64,000 nt of DNA from Rhodopirellula baltica SH 1. GTDB lineage: Bacteria > Planctomycetota > Planctomycetia > Pirellulales > Pirellulaceae. The stretch lies in NCBI RefSeq assembly GCF_000196115.1, contig NC_005027.1, positions 1,922,001-1,986,000 of the forward strand, written 5' to 3'. Below are positions 45,601 through 55,721 of the stretch, one piece after another (the stretch's first letter is position 1; every line of letters begins with the position of its first letter). The position numbers were made by a program, and so were the translations under genes. The notes under the pieces were generated by a model. It was not told the DNA's origin, did not search any database, and worked only from the letters and a program-made list of their open reading frames with translations.

Positions 45601-46860
45601 CACGTTGTCCTCAGCAGTCAATCGCTGGCGGGTGCGAACAGCCTTCCACGAGCAACGCTGGGACAAATGGCCGTTCGCATCGCCATGCAGTGCAGTGAAG
45701 CGGATGCAGCGTTGATCTTGTCCGACGACAACACCGCCGCTCGCCTGATTTCGCGTCCTGGTGAAGCAATTTACAACGACGAAAGTGGATTGATCGAAGG
45801 GAATCAACCCTTCCAAGTCGCTTACCTGGAAAGCGCCGAACAAGTCCGGCTGCTCAATCAGATTGCTGAGCGTGATGAATCCTGGACGCAAGAACTGGGA
45901 GCGGCCGTTGTCTTCGAAGGTAACCGCCCCGGACGCTTTACGGCGGCCATGGTTCGTGAAGTCATCGCGGAATCGGGACGCTCCGATACACTGGTTGGCT
46001 TGCTCGGCGAAGCGGTCGAACTTGGCCCGCCCTGCGCACTGCGGTTGCAAGCCAACACGGGTCGCAACGCGGTCCTGGTTGGTTCGGCTCGAAATCGCCC
46101 CAGCATTCTGGGCAGCATCATCGCATCGGCAAAGGCGCATCGTCCCGAGATGGCACTGGTCCATTTCGATGGTTCGCGCGCCGAAGAAGGCGATTCAACG
46201 GCACACTGGATTCAGCAGAACCCGCAACTTGGTGGACAAATCATTCGGACCAGAGACGCCGAAGCAGCGATGATCCAACTCTCGCGGTTCGTGGACTCGC
46301 GACTTGGCAAAGCCCCCGCTGACTCCCCCGAGGATCGCGAAGCGGCATCCACAGCCGCCGCATTCAGTTTGGATTCCGGTGGCACGTTGGTATCAGCAAA
46401 AAGCGATCAAACGGAAGAACCACCAATCGAGGAGTTGCCTGACAACGACGAAACTCCAGTGCTGGTTGTTCTCGATGGGCTCGACCGCTTCCGCGATTTG
46501 CGACAGCCTGAATCAATGAACTTCTCGCTGGATGCGTCCAGCCAGGTTTCCGGTTGCGACGCGTTTCAATCGATCTTGCGAGAGGGTCCCGCGGTCAACG
46601 TATTCATCATCGTGAGCCTTCCATCGGCTGAAACACTCAATCGATGGTTGCCGCGTCAAAGTCATCACGATCTGGAATTGCGTTTGGTGGGTGCCCTCAA
46701 CGCTGGCGATTCATCTATGTTGATTGATTCGCCCGCCGCCGCAGATCTTTCGGCGGCAACGATGATTTTGTACGACGATTCAGATGGTCGATTGACCAAA
46801 TTCCGGTTGTGTGACCCGCCAACGTCGGGAGAATTGATGGCGTTGTTAACAACCAACTGA
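42622..46860 (+). CDS. FtsK/SpoIIIE-family membrane ATPase with three ATPase-like segments
   Basis: A 1412-residue protein. Residues 1-220 are coiled-coil rich. Two helices (about 228-246 and 256-276) anchor it, and a second coiled coil runs to about 430. A degenerate nucleotide-binding-like region (about 500-740) has TLIDPAGRGQNFSSF but no Walker A. A canonical FtsK domain follows with Walker A GKTGSGKST (853-861) and Walker B LMLVVDE (956-962). A third degenerate region (about 1130-1400) has LVGSARNRPSIL and VLVVLDGLDR. Three tandem FtsK-like modules behind two helices recall EccC/EssC of type VII secretion, but the extra coiled coils fit no named member. It could move DNA or protein across the membrane. 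A small Cys-rich protein follows at 30 bases. Confidence 0.8.
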   Translation: MKDSAVSPALLFAPERQRRLLHGLIQRVAASREEHYRLVRQQGDQHADIEQKLADQLAAVKQNCKADRLSTLKQWDAAQEETIAAYESATLHTRDELRRCSARFRRQLAEEEAVINGKVEKRLIAVKNQYEARKDQPKKVATKEHHQLDTALAESNEDIEWARALTIRRLNRLLETQTPSDLYAEFGESKPTSVEDALDLIRRQNRRLKSTVAEMQTGFAAHVVDAVYYLPTLVAVLLVLFAGASILMKAEPLLHYLIGSVIISGLIGFTCYLILMWPLRRMTRSLHPTTERIRLASQDAVVQAKRISTAAAKKASQELIQRRDAHVKEAHQWQESQLKSLREDLAAKQVAEETRLNEQLQRIEQQFQSGFNELQQTMRERAEQTADAIAQKLSQSDAAAGQTLQAVVQQHQHTLESLSQRLNSGMHRGMTRILAANDLVEYRHPHWDELLSNPPPQHPGIDFLPLGSLRLGNRLKKQFDSALGYNAKHRAANNGHAHDEADILNRLQVPDTMPIAMHRRQHSGVIIEAPTAHIEDGIKIAHQILWRLLSAAPPGKARVTLIDPAGRGQNFSSFLALADHDPSLIHHRVWTQGDQITARIADIGHQAENLLQSCLRDQYERLEDYNQVAGSLAQPYEAIAAVGFPDGLSREAYSHLGSLIRSGIRCGVFVILVVDEKHEWPADMPMFDHPNLLRLKYGEAGVDSGEEAARKDPSVAFDGLDRSTLTGEKPEANEDGIIPIASKRRVRLLDEGITAGHWRLLNAGLDEFEFWPAPPPMPQDRSALINRIGRLAQEASQVIVPLTSLLPGEQIPVAANTSSSADGLEVIIGSSGAGRNRSLDLGEGVRQHVLIAGKTGSGKSTLLHSIVTSGAAMYEPDELQFYLLDFKKGVEFKIYADAKLPHARVIGIESEREFGRSVLQRLDAEMTTRGELFRAAGVQEVGSYRRACPNKLMPRLMLVVDEFQELFTRDDSLAADCTALLDRLVRQGRSFGIHVVLSSQSLAGANSLPRATLGQMAVRIAMQCSEADAALILSDDNTAARLISRPGEAIYNDESGLIEGNQPFQVAYLESAEQVRLLNQIAERDESWTQELGAAVVFEGNRPGRFTAAMVREVIAESGRSDTLVGLLGEAVELGPPCALRLQANTGRNAVLVGSARNRPSILGSIIASAKAHRPEMALVHFDGSRAEEGDSTAHWIQQNPQLGGQIIRTRDAEAAMIQLSRFVDSRLGKAPADSPEDREAASTAAAFSLDSGGTLVSAKSDQTEEPPIEELPDNDETPVLVVLDGLDRFRDLRQPESMNFSLDASSQVSGCDAFQSILREGPAVNVFIIVSLPSAETLNRWLPRQSHHDLELRLVGALNAGDSSMLIDSPAAADLSAATMILYDDSDGRLTKFRLCDPPTSGELMALLTTN

Positions 46861-46890
46861 TTCCAAATTCTCTCAGTCCAGGACATTCGT

Positions 46891-47253
46891 TTGGCCAAGT
46901 GTGATGAAGGGTATCGCTGCGAAGTCTGTGGCGAAGACGTGATGTCGATCGTGGATAGCGATCTGTATCTTCGCTATGTCATTGGGCACTTGGATCCCGA
47001 GAAGCTCCATGTGTCGCCCGAACGCCACATCCGCTGCAATCCAATTCTCGCTCAGTGCATTCGCGACGATCGCGTTCCACCCGTTGCAGTGGAAGGACCA
47101 TTTGCACTCTCCGAACTGGATCCAGATCACTCCAACGAGATGATCGATCTGGTAACACGAGGTTATCAACGGCTTTGGGAAATCAACTCGGAAGACGGCG
47201 ACCGAGACGTCACCGAATACCCACTCCCTGAAGTTCGAGCTCGCTACCAGTAG
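46891..47253 (+). CDS. Small Cys-rich protein next to the FtsK-like ATPase
   Basis: A 120-residue protein of unrecognised family. It carries YRCEVCGEDV at about residue 8 and HIRCNPILAQCI at about residue 46, enough Cys and His for one zinc site. The rest is acidic and soluble with no signal peptide. Start TTG 46891 is used, with AGGA about 8 bases before it. It begins 30 bases after the ATPase stop and is probably cotranscribed. A role as an adaptor or regulator of the ATPase is inferred from proximity only. Confidence 0.6.
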   Translation: MAKCDEGYRCEVCGEDVMSIVDSDLYLRYVIGHLDPEKLHVSPERHIRCNPILAQCIRDDRVPPVAVEGPFALSELDPDHSNEMIDLVTRGYQRLWEINSEDGDRDVTEYPLPEVRARYQ

Positions 47254-47436
47254 CAAGTTCTTCACTCACATGCTCCACCGCACCGGTCACGCGAAAGTCG
47301 GAGCGAACTTTTGATCATGCCGCCCCGATGCTGATCGGCTCGAAGAATTACACACGGGGGGACGGGATAGTCTATAGTGGGTGCGTCGATTTGACCGATC
47401 GACCCCTCCCGCCTCCCCATCCCACCCCGAAATGCC

Positions 47437-50400
47437 ATGTTTTCGTTTGGAATCACAACGAGAGCGTGTGATCACGCTTGGTCGCGTAGAAACTCGCACC
47501 GGTGCTGTATCTACGTTGCCAGTTTCGCTGCCCTGATCTCCGCACCGCTCTTTTCCGCCTTAGCGTTGGCTCAACAGACGAGCCAAAACGAAGTGGTGAC
47601 AGCGTTGGATTTCACCAAGCTGGAATCAAACACGACCTCTCCATTGGAAATCCACGTTCATGGTTCCGTCAAATGGAATGTCCCCGGACCGGTACCGCCT
47701 GAATACGCCGAAGCCAAACCGGGCAACCTGTCAGCTCAATTTCACGGCAAGGGCGAACGCTTGGTCATCGATGATCCGGGCAGCGATTCACAGTGGGATT
47801 TTGACAATGGAGATGAGCTATCGATCCAAGCCATCGTCAAGATTGACGAAATCGGCGAGGGTCAAAACGTCTATGTCATCGGCAAGGGTCGCACACACGA
47901 GAAGAAGTACGCATCCAACAATCAAAACTGGGCGTTGCGTTTGCGGCAACTCAATGGCAGTAGCCGCATCAGTCTGCTTTTCGCAACGCCGGAGGTTTCC
48001 GGCAATACACCTTGGCACCGATGGACGTCGAGTGAAGGGGTCGAATCAACCGCGACCTGGAACCACATCGCTGTGACTTACCGTTTTGGCGAACCCAAAA
48101 GCGTTCGCGCTTGGTTAAACGGAAAGCCGGTCGCCGGAAAATGGGACATGGGCGGACCGACAAAGCAGGCTCCAATCATCGACGACGCGCCGGTTTGGGT
48201 TGGCTCGTCGATGGGAGGTCAACATTCATCGAGCTTTCGAGGATGGATCGATCAGCTGATTGTCTCTCGCAAACTGCTTCACGACGACGACTTGAAGGGT
48301 TGCTGGAATCCTCCACCTCCACCACGTCCCAAACCTCCGGAAATGTTGCTTTCCCCCGGCAAGGTCACTTGGTGGTGGAAGGATGACATTCCGACGCATA
48401 CGAAGTGGCCGGTGGTCAATTCTGATGACGGTGATTCGCTGACCGTCGAGGCTCCCATGCTGCTTTCGCGTTTGCCGCAGAAGTACGACTCGCACGGGAT
48501 CCGCGATTCCTATTCGAAAGCGGTCTACCTTCGATTGGGAACCGAACTGTCGATTCCCGCGGGCGACCATCGGTTTCTTGTTCGCGCGCGCGGCTTGTCT
48601 CGGCTATGGATGAACGACGAGGAAATCGCAACCATCGGTCCGCAGAACGGACGTACCGACGGACACAACCCAGTCGAACCATTGCCGGAAAGACCGGGCC
48701 CCGGATTGAGACGTCTGGCTTATGGAGTGCAAGAAACAATTGTCGAACACTCTGTCAAAGAGGAAGGCGACAAACGATTCATCCTAGAAACAATCGTAGG
48801 TGGCACTCGATATCGAGCGGAACCCGATGAAACGATAGTCGCCGTGCAGCTAAGTGGAACTGGGCCGTTCTATTTGCTGTCATCCGCCTTTGAAGATGTA
48901 AACTCACGGCTGCCGATTACCGACGCAATGGTCGAAACGAAATTGGCCCAAGTGGAAACGACACTCAATGCACATGACGTGCATACTCGGCGGCATCACG
49001 CCGCAGCACACAATGACTATTGGGACGAACGTCATGCGAGAGCGAATGAGTGGATTGACTCGCTTGAATCCGTGGAAGTCCCGACGAATTCAACGAAGGC
49101 TGAACAGGCACGACACTCGATTGACAGATTTCTGACCGCGAAGATCGAGACGTATCGTCGCGATGCGAGATCGAGCGAAGCGGAACCTGAAACAAATAAA
49201 TTGTCTTTGAAGGCACAGTCCATTCTGCGGGAACGATGCTTTCGATGTCATGACGAGGACAGCGAAGGCGGTTTGCAACTGAGTTCCGCCGAGGCGATCC
49301 GCATGGGCGGTGATTCAGGCGAAACGCTATTGGTTTCCGGCGACCCCCACGCGGGCGAATTGATGCGAAGGATTCGCTCAACCGACGAATTGGAACGGAT
49401 GCCTCCTTCCGAATCCATTCCGGATGAAGAAATCGCAATCCTCAGCCGTTGGATCTCCGAAGGTGCGAGTTGGGCCGACGAAGCAAACACCATCGAAATT
49501 GCGGACGCGGAATTGGTCGACGACGAATCGTTCATTCGCCGCGTTTACCTGGACTCGATCGGTGTGCCGCCAACCGAAACGCAGTTTCGCGTGTTCGCCG
49601 CTGACACCGCCAAAGACAAACGACAACGGTTGATCGAAGACTTGATGGGACAAGATGCAGTCGCCGATCATTGGGTCAGCTTCTGGCAAGACTTGCTGGC
49701 CGAGAATCCCAACTTGTTGAAACCCTCGCTCAATAACACCGGCCCGTTCCGTTTCTTCTTGCACGATTCGTTAATAGACAACAAGCCAATTGATCGCATG
49801 GCGACCGAACTGTTGATGCTGCACGGCAGTCGCTATGAAGGCGGCAGTGCAGGTTTCGGAATGGCCGCCGACAATGACGCCCCCGAAGCAACACGCTGTA
49901 TCGTCGCCGCGTCAGCTTTCATGGGTATGAATTTACAATGTGCGCGATGCCACGATTCACCTTACCATTCGACGACCCAAGAAGACCTGTATTCACTGGC
50001 CGCGATGCTGGCTCGGAAGGAACTGAAAGTCCCCGCCAGCAGCAGCGTTCCAGCCGCATTCTTCGAGGATCATCCTGGGCGAGCTTCGCTGATTCAGGTC
50101 ACTTTGCCGCCCGGCGAAGCTGTGGAACCAAATTGGCCCTTCGGTGATCTGGTCGACACGTCTCGATTGGATCGTTGGATGCGTGAACCTTCCGATGCTC
50201 GAGAAAGGTTGGCCGTCGCGGTGACGACTCCGGAGAACCCTCGTTTCGCAAAGGTGATCGTCAATCGCGTTTGGCAGCGTCTGATTGGCACCGGCTTTGT
50301 CGAACCACTTGGCGACTGGGAAAAGGCATCACCCAGCCATCCAGAATTGCTGGAGTGGTTGTCGCGAGATTTCATTGCGAGCGGCTATGACTTTCGCAAG

Positions 50401-51225
50401 TTGGTTCGCACGGTCATGCAATCCGAAGTTTACCAACGCGAAGCCATTGGCCAAAACGATCCCGTCAATCCAGCCAATCGCTTTTTTGCGGCCCCCGATC
50501 GTCGTCGCATGTCATCCGAACAAATCATCGATTCGATGGTGATGTCCTCCGGCCGTCCCTTGGATGTTGAACCTTTGACGTTCGATCCCGAAGCCCGTCG
50601 TCCGCCGCAGACCATGATCCATTTGGATGCTCCCGAGCGAGCGTGGGAGTTCACCACGTTGTCCAACGAACGTGATCGTCCCAGTCTCGCGTTCCCTCGT
50701 GCGGGTGTGATCGTGGACGTGATGAAAACATTCGGCTGGACCGGTTCTCGACAATCGGCGATCGATCGTCGAGACGAAGATCCGAACGTGTTGCAACCCG
50801 GCGCGGTTGGAAATTCCGTGTTTGCATCCTGGACGGTAGCCGCATCCGAAGACAGCGAGCTAGCTGACTTGGCCGTGCAATCTGAAACGCCTGATTCGCT
50901 GACTGAATCATTATTCGTTCGTTTCCTGTCACGCCGACCCACCGATGATGAACGCGAACTTTTCGCGAATGTGTTGTCCGATGGATTTGATGACCGGATC
51001 GTTCCGAAGGCTCATCGCCATCGCGCCGAACCGCTTCCGGAGCTTGAGCACGTTTCTTGGTCGAACCATTTGGCCGACCGTGCCAACAGCATCAAACTCG
51101 AACTGGAACAACGAGCCGTTCGTGGCGATGCCCCCGATTCACGTTTGCGTTCAACATGGCGTCAAAGCTACGAAGACGTCATTTGGTCATTGCTCAATTC
51201 CCCCGAATTCATCTGGATCCCCTGA
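47437..51225 (+). CDS. Secreted PSCyt1/DUF1549/DUF1553 protein with LamG domain
   Basis: A 1262-residue planctomycete protein. After an N-terminal signal segment ([21 protein letters not shown]) come a LamG/concanavalin-like domain (about 80-290), a cytochrome-c-like PSCyt1 region with one CxxCH haem motif ([10 protein letters not shown], about residue 600), DUF1549 (about 690-900, with a second CARCHDSP motif) and DUF1553 (about 940-1250, with [15 protein letters not shown] and [11 protein letters not shown]). The two CxxCH motifs are visible. The family is common in planctomycetes, and its role in extracellular redox chemistry or polysaccharide use is not established. The stop overlaps the next start (TGATG), so it is coupled to the DUF1501 gene. 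Confidence 0.93.
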   Translation: MFSFGITTRACDHAWSRRNSHRCCIYVASFAALISAPLFSALALAQQTSQNEVVTALDFTKLESNTTSPLEIHVHGSVKWNVPGPVPPEYAEAKPGNLSAQFHGKGERLVIDDPGSDSQWDFDNGDELSIQAIVKIDEIGEGQNVYVIGKGRTHEKKYASNNQNWALRLRQLNGSSRISLLFATPEVSGNTPWHRWTSSEGVESTATWNHIAVTYRFGEPKSVRAWLNGKPVAGKWDMGGPTKQAPIIDDAPVWVGSSMGGQHSSSFRGWIDQLIVSRKLLHDDDLKGCWNPPPPPRPKPPEMLLSPGKVTWWWKDDIPTHTKWPVVNSDDGDSLTVEAPMLLSRLPQKYDSHGIRDSYSKAVYLRLGTELSIPAGDHRFLVRARGLSRLWMNDEEIATIGPQNGRTDGHNPVEPLPERPGPGLRRLAYGVQETIVEHSVKEEGDKRFILETIVGGTRYRAEPDETIVAVQLSGTGPFYLLSSAFEDVNSRLPITDAMVETKLAQVETTLNAHDVHTRRHHAAAHNDYWDERHARANEWIDSLESVEVPTNSTKAEQARHSIDRFLTAKIETYRRDARSSEAEPETNKLSLKAQSILRERCFRCHDEDSEGGLQLSSAEAIRMGGDSGETLLVSGDPHAGELMRRIRSTDELERMPPSESIPDEEIAILSRWISEGASWADEANTIEIADAELVDDESFIRRVYLDSIGVPPTETQFRVFAADTAKDKRQRLIEDLMGQDAVADHWVSFWQDLLAENPNLLKPSLNNTGPFRFFLHDSLIDNKPIDRMATELLMLHGSRYEGGSAGFGMAADNDAPEATRCIVAASAFMGMNLQCARCHDSPYHSTTQEDLYSLAAMLARKELKVPASSSVPAAFFEDHPGRASLIQVTLPPGEAVEPNWPFGDLVDTSRLDRWMREPSDARERLAVAVTTPENPRFAKVIVNRVWQRLIGTGFVEPLGDWEKASPSHPELLEWLSRDFIASGYDFRKLVRTVMQSEVYQREAIGQNDPVNPANRFFAAPDRRRMSSEQIIDSMVMSSGRPLDVEPLTFDPEARRPPQTMIHLDAPERAWEFTTLSNERDRPSLAFPRAGVIVDVMKTFGWTGSRQSAIDRRDEDPNVLQPGAVGNSVFASWTVAASEDSELADLAVQSETPDSLTESLFVRFLSRRPTDDERELFANVLSDGFDDRIVPKAHRHRAEPLPELEHVSWSNHLADRANSIKLELEQRAVRGDAPDSRLRSTWRQSYEDVIWSLLNSPEFIWIP

Positions 51226-52532
51226 TGTTGCAATCTCGACGAAGTTGGCTGCAAAACGTTGCAGCAGGGAGCACCGCCATTGCCGCGTCATCCGCTGGCG
51301 TGAGTGGATTGTTGCGAGCGAATGTAGCAAACGACGCCACGCTATTCGGAAAAGCCGAACACGTCATCTCGATTTGGCTTGGTGGCGGTATGGGGCAGAT
51401 CGACACGTTTGATCCTAAACGAATGGGTGACCAAAAGGCTCGAAAACCGGGTTCGCTCTATAAATCGATCGACACGGCCGTGGCTGGAGTTTCCGTTTGT
51501 GAACACTTGCCGCGACTCGCCGAACGCATGGATCGTGTCACGGCCGTTCGAACGGTTCACCATGACGTGATTGATGAACACGCGGCGGCGACCAACCGAA
51601 TGCACACCGGTCGTGTCGTGACAGGAACCGTTACCTACCCGTCGCTGGGCAGCGTCGTTGCTCACGAACTCGGTTCAGCAGATTCCAGCGTTCCGCCTTA
51701 CGTCTTGATCGGCTATCCAAACGTGACCCGCGGCCCAGGATTCCTGGGTGCATCAAGTGGTTACCTGTATCTGACGGATACCAGCAAAGGCCCGTCCGGA
51801 TTGTCACTACCACACGGAATTGATGCGGAACGTCAATCACGACGCGAGCAACTGCTGAGCGCAACAAGAGCATCAGCACGGCGTCGCTTCGACAACGATT
51901 CTGCAGTCGCGAACTACGATTCGGTCATCGAACAATCGCTGCGTTTGTCCGGTCCGGAGTTCGGAGAAGTTTTCGAACTGGAAAACGAGAGCGGCCAACT
52001 TCGCAATCAATACGGCAGCGAATTCGGACAACGATGTTTGCTGGCTCGACGCTTGGTCCAGCGAGGCGTTCGGTTTGTGGAAGTCTCCCATAACCTGAAC
52101 TTCATCAATGGCACGGGTTGGGATGTCCACAACGATGGCATCAACAAACAACACGAACTGATCCGAGACTTGGACACAGCCGTGTCAACGTTGATCGATG
52201 ACTTGGAAAAGCACTCAATGCTGGACAAAACGTTGATCATGGTGTCGTCTGAATTTGGACGACCACCAGGCTTCGACGCCGGCGGCGGACGAGGTCACCA
52301 AGGCAAGGCGTTCACCTGTGTCCTGGCGGGCGGCGGACTGAACCACAGCGGAGCCTATGGACTGACCGACGAGCTCTCACAAAACATCGTCGAATCGCCG
52401 GTGAGCGTTCCAGATCTATTCGCGACCGTGCATGCGTCGCTCGGAATCGACCCGCAAAAATTGCTCTACGACGGCGACCGTCCGATCCCAATCACAGACA
52501 ACGGAAAACCAATTCGGTCATTGCTCGTTTGA
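51225..52532 (+). CDS. Tat-exported DUF1501 protein
   Basis: A 435-residue protein with a twin-arginine signal, [13 protein letters not shown], at residues 4-16. The mature part has the sulfatase-like fold of DUF1501: [19 protein letters not shown] at the N-terminus and [30 protein letters not shown] towards the C-terminus. DUF1501 proteins nearly always follow DUF1549/1553 proteins in planctomycetes. ATG 51225 shares one base with the previous stop, so 51057 as a start is rejected. The pair is probably exported to the periplasm together. Substrate is unknown. Confidence 0.93.
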   Translation: MLQSRRSWLQNVAAGSTAIAASSAGVSGLLRANVANDATLFGKAEHVISIWLGGGMGQIDTFDPKRMGDQKARKPGSLYKSIDTAVAGVSVCEHLPRLAERMDRVTAVRTVHHDVIDEHAAATNRMHTGRVVTGTVTYPSLGSVVAHELGSADSSVPPYVLIGYPNVTRGPGFLGASSGYLYLTDTSKGPSGLSLPHGIDAERQSRREQLLSATRASARRRFDNDSAVANYDSVIEQSLRLSGPEFGEVFELENESGQLRNQYGSEFGQRCLLARRLVQRGVRFVEVSHNLNFINGTGWDVHNDGINKQHELIRDLDTAVSTLIDDLEKHSMLDKTLIMVSSEFGRPPGFDAGGGRGHQGKAFTCVLAGGGLNHSGAYGLTDELSQNIVESPVSVPDLFATVHASLGIDPQKLLYDGDRPIPITDNGKPIRSLLV

Positions 52533-52663
52533 TTCGTTCACGCTGCCTGCCACTATCAAGCGATTGATTTTCGTCGAATGTGCTCGACAAGAAGTTTGTC
52601 CCCAGCGGCGATTTTGCCGAATCGCCGTCAGCCAACATCAAACTCACCCGCCAGCAACCTTCG

Positions 52664-53230
52664 CTACTGGTTGTTGTCGTCATTGACGGACTGTTCGGCC
52701 TCGGAGGAATCATCTTCTCCGTTCGGTTCCGTCGGCGGTCCGCTATCGTCCGCGGTTTCCATTGGAGGTTCTGAATCTCCCTCGATTGCCTCTGGGTCGA
52801 TGACAATGGTCTGCTCATCGGTCTCCTCCTTGGGCTTCAGCGAGTGGCGAACGAACGTCCAATCCTCACCCTGCTTTCGATAGACCGCATACAGTTTATG
52901 GGAATTCACAATCATGCCACCCATCCAATGAAACACCTCGACGTACTCTTCGCCCTCTTCATAGGTATTGGCAGGTTCTTTGCCCAACACCTCTCGCACG
53001 TCGAGATTTGACAGAGTCTTGTTGTCCGCCAGACTTTTAAACTGTGCCTCGGCGACTTTGTCAAAGCCAGCTTGCAGGTTCGCTGGGGCGAGGAAGGTTT
53101 CATAGCAGAATGCCGCAAGTACGACCGCAATCACGGCAAGTATGATGAACAGTCCCTTGTGGCCACCACGACTGCTCTTGGGCTGAGGTGAAGAAGGTTG
53201 ATTCGCTGATTCTTGAGGTGTGTCTGACAC
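52664..53230 (-). CDS. Membrane-anchored hypothetical protein with acidic tail
   Basis: A 188-residue protein of unrecognised family. A polar N-terminus precedes one helix (LFIILAVIAVVLAAFCYETFLA, about 27-48). A small folded domain (about 55-140) has DVREVLGKEPANTYEEGEEY and AVYRKQGEDWTFV. The last 50 residues are Glu/Asp/Pro-rich and probably disordered. It should sit in the inner membrane. It converges on the DUF1501 gene and is divergent from the NHL protein gene across a 0.45-kb gap. Confidence 0.65.
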   Translation of the reverse strand: MSDTPQESANQPSSPQPKSSRGGHKGLFIILAVIAVVLAAFCYETFLAPANLQAGFDKVAEAQFKSLADNKTLSNLDVREVLGKEPANTYEEGEEYVEVFHWMGGMIVNSHKLYAVYRKQGEDWTFVRHSLKPKEETDEQTIVIDPEAIEGDSEPPMETADDSGPPTEPNGEDDSSEAEQSVNDDNNQ

Positions 53231-53684
53231 TGGGTCCGCCTGTTTTGATGATTGAAAGTGAAAACTGTACTGATTGCCCTACGTTCTACTACAGCTTTCG
53301 GTGGTTGTGGAACTCGTTGCAGCCGTCCTCGCGATTTTGCGATCAAGAAACCACGACGCTGTCGTCCATTTCGGTAGCATCGCAGCTTCGGATTCAATTT
53401 GTGGCGACAATCTAACCTGGATGTTAGCTCGACCAAACACGCTCGTTTGCGATGTTCCACGGCAAGGCATCACAAACCTTCGGTGTTCGACAGATGAGCC
53501 CCTCACGGGCCTGTTGAAGAGACTCATTCTATTTCATTCACTCTGCGTTCGTTCCTGAAATCGACGGGTCACGAAAGTCAACGATTCAACGCCGATTCGC
53601 TAAACTAACGACCGTGCCATTGACGCGTCACACCTGTTTCATTGTCGTTCTCCAAAACGCATCCTTTCTTGTACCGAGTTTCTC
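53231..53684. other. Divergent intergenic region, about 0.45 kb
   Basis: It lies between the membrane-anchored hypothetical gene and the NHL-repeat gene and should contain both promoters. A short GC-rich stretch near 53500 (CCCCTCACGGGCC) is not a full hairpin terminator. No supported coding frame, repeat or RNA gene is seen. Confidence 0.45.
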
Positions 53685-54740
53685 ATGACGTCGTTTACGT
53701 TTCGTAGCTGTTCATTGGCGGTGACCGTCTACACGCTGGTTTTCCTTGCTAACAATTCGACAGCTGATGAGATGCCTTCACTACCGGTTGAGGTCCTAAT
53801 CGGTCCAACTGAACCCGCTCCCGAGGATGCGCCCGATCCTGGACCGTTGCGGACGCCTTTTGCTGTCGAATTCGACTCACAGAACCGCATGTGGATCGTC
53901 GAGTTCGATGGCGGACGCGTGTTGCGTTGCGAGGCCAATGATTTTGGCGACCCAAGCGTGATCGCTGGTCCCGAATCGGCAACTGAACCCAACGCACTTG
54001 GATACGTTGATGGCCCCGCCCGATCGGCGCGGTTCAACAAGCTGCACAACTTGGTGATCGACGCGGAGGATGTTCTGTATCTGTCCGACCATGCGAACCA
54101 TTCCGTTCGCAGGTTGATTCAGACAACCGATGGAGAATGGATGGTTGACACGTATGCTGGCCAAGGCAAGGAAGGTCCCGCAACCGACAACGTCGACCGC
54201 CGGGACGCCACCTTTCACGAACCCATCTCAGTCACGTTGGACGCGGAAGGCAATCGCCTGTTGATTGCTGATATCGGCAATCAAGTCGTCCGGTCAATCG
54301 ATCTTTCATCGGGTTTGGTCACTACTCTCGCCGGAAGGACATCCAAACTCAAAGATCCGCGAGCGGTGGACTTGGACGGCAACCGCCGTCTGCTCGTGTT
54401 GGAACGCAACGGCAATCGGTTGCGACGCGTCAAATCAAACGGTGACATCACAACGCTTGCTGGCAGTGGCAAAAAGGGGAAGGCCGACGGTGATGCGAAA
54501 CAGGCTAGCTTCAACGGACCAAAGCACATGGACGTGGCACCTGATGGACGCGTCTACATCGCCGACGATGTCAACCACCTGGTCCGAGTCTACGATCCAG
54601 AAACCGACGTCGTCCAGACACTGAATCTGGGCGAATACACACTTCGTCGTCCTCACGGTGTTTGCGTTCGCGGCGATCAACTTTACATTGCAGACAGCTT
54701 CAATCACCGCATCTTGCGAATTCCTCTTCCAGCAAAGTGA
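53685..54740 (+). CDS. Secreted NHL-repeat beta-propeller protein
   Basis: A 351-residue protein with a signal peptide of about 27 residues ending NNSTADE. The rest is a series of NHL repeats with the usual xxLYIAD/VRR pattern: DVLYLSDHANHSVRR, RLLIADIGNQVVR, RVYIADDVNHLVRV and QLYIADSFNHRILRI. These make a six-bladed propeller, usually a binding module or a lactonase-like scaffold. Ends 6 bases before the next gene on the same strand, so the two are likely cotranscribed. Substrate unknown. Confidence 0.85.
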   Translation: MTSFTFRSCSLAVTVYTLVFLANNSTADEMPSLPVEVLIGPTEPAPEDAPDPGPLRTPFAVEFDSQNRMWIVEFDGGRVLRCEANDFGDPSVIAGPESATEPNALGYVDGPARSARFNKLHNLVIDAEDVLYLSDHANHSVRRLIQTTDGEWMVDTYAGQGKEGPATDNVDRRDATFHEPISVTLDAEGNRLLIADIGNQVVRSIDLSSGLVTTLAGRTSKLKDPRAVDLDGNRRLLVLERNGNRLRRVKSNGDITTLAGSGKKGKADGDAKQASFNGPKHMDVAPDGRVYIADDVNHLVRVYDPETDVVQTLNLGEYTLRRPHGVCVRGDQLYIADSFNHRILRIPLPAK

Positions 54741-54746
54741 AAGCAA

Positions 54747-55658
54747 ATGGCCGACGACAAATCGCTCCCGAAAATCGGATGGGTTGGGACGGGAGTGATG
54801 GGGGCCAGCATGTGCGGCCATCTGCTTGACGCCGGCTATGAAGTCACGCTGACAACTCGAACACTCGCGAAAGCTGAGTCGCTACTGACTCGCGGCGCGA
54901 CTTGGGTGAAGACGCCTAGAGCGGTGGCGGAAAGTAGCGATCTGATCTTCACGATCGTTGGTTACCCACACGATGTTCGTGAAGTCATCTTGGACCCAGG
55001 AACCGGAGTCCTGGCGGGCTGCAAACCAGGCGATGTGATTGTCGATATGACGACCAGCCAACCGTCGCTGGCCGTTGAAATCGCCGAAGCAGCGGCTCGC
55101 CGAGAAGTCGACTCGCTCGACGCTCCCGTTTCCGGCGGTGACACGGGCGCAAAGGGTGGAACGCTGTCCATCATGGTCGGTGGTAGCGGCCGTGCACTCA
55201 CAAAGGTGCAACCTTGCCTGGAATCGATGGGCAAGACCATCGTCCATCAGGGCGGTCCCGGTGCGGGCCAGCACACCAAAATGGTCAATCAAATTTTAAT
55301 CGCAACCAACATGATCGGCGTTTGTGAGGCGTTGGTCTACGGACACAAAGCCGGATTGGATTTGCCAACGGTTCTGCAATCGGTCGGATCCGGTGCGGCG
55401 GGAAGCTGGTCGCTGAACAACCTGGGTCCGCGAATCATCGACAATCAGTTTGATCCCGGCTTCTACGTCGAACACTTCATCAAAGACATGGGAATTGCAC
55501 TTGCCGAGTGCCGAGCAATGAGTCTTTCCATGCCGGGATTGGCTCTGGCAGAACAGCTCTATCAAGCGGTCGCGGCACAGGGTCACGGACGTGACGGAAC
55601 ACACGCATTGGCACTTGCCATCGCAAACCTATCGGGAATCGACTGGCTCAAACGTTGA
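54747..55658 (+). CDS. 3-Hydroxyisobutyrate dehydrogenase family enzyme
   Basis: A 303-residue beta-hydroxyacid dehydrogenase. Rossmann motif [18 protein letters not shown] opens the protein. The substrate-binding [22 protein letters not shown] and the catalytic Lys segment QHTKMVNQI are complete. Members reduce tartronate semialdehyde or oxidise 3-hydroxyisobutyrate or threonate-type acids with NAD(P). It starts 6 bases after the NHL gene. Its relation to the acid-sugar cluster 24-31 kb is possible but untested. It converges on the MBOAT gene downstream. Confidence 0.92.
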   Translation: MADDKSLPKIGWVGTGVMGASMCGHLLDAGYEVTLTTRTLAKAESLLTRGATWVKTPRAVAESSDLIFTIVGYPHDVREVILDPGTGVLAGCKPGDVIVDMTTSQPSLAVEIAEAAARREVDSLDAPVSGGDTGAKGGTLSIMVGGSGRALTKVQPCLESMGKTIVHQGGPGAGQHTKMVNQILIATNMIGVCEALVYGHKAGLDLPTVLQSVGSGAAGSWSLNNLGPRIIDNQFDPGFYVEHFIKDMGIALAECRAMSLSMPGLALAEQLYQAVAAQGHGRDGTHALALAIANLSGIDWLKR

Positions 55659-55721
55659 ACGTCGCGGCCTTCGAACACGAATCAGCATTGCATGAATCGC
55701 TGATCGATTGGCAAGTCAAAC

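Noticed and set aside
42622-46860. Calling the FtsK-like protein a type VII secretion EccC
   Set aside because: No WXG100, EccB/D/E or FHA partners are in the window and the canonical ATPase is in the middle, so only a resemblance is claimed.
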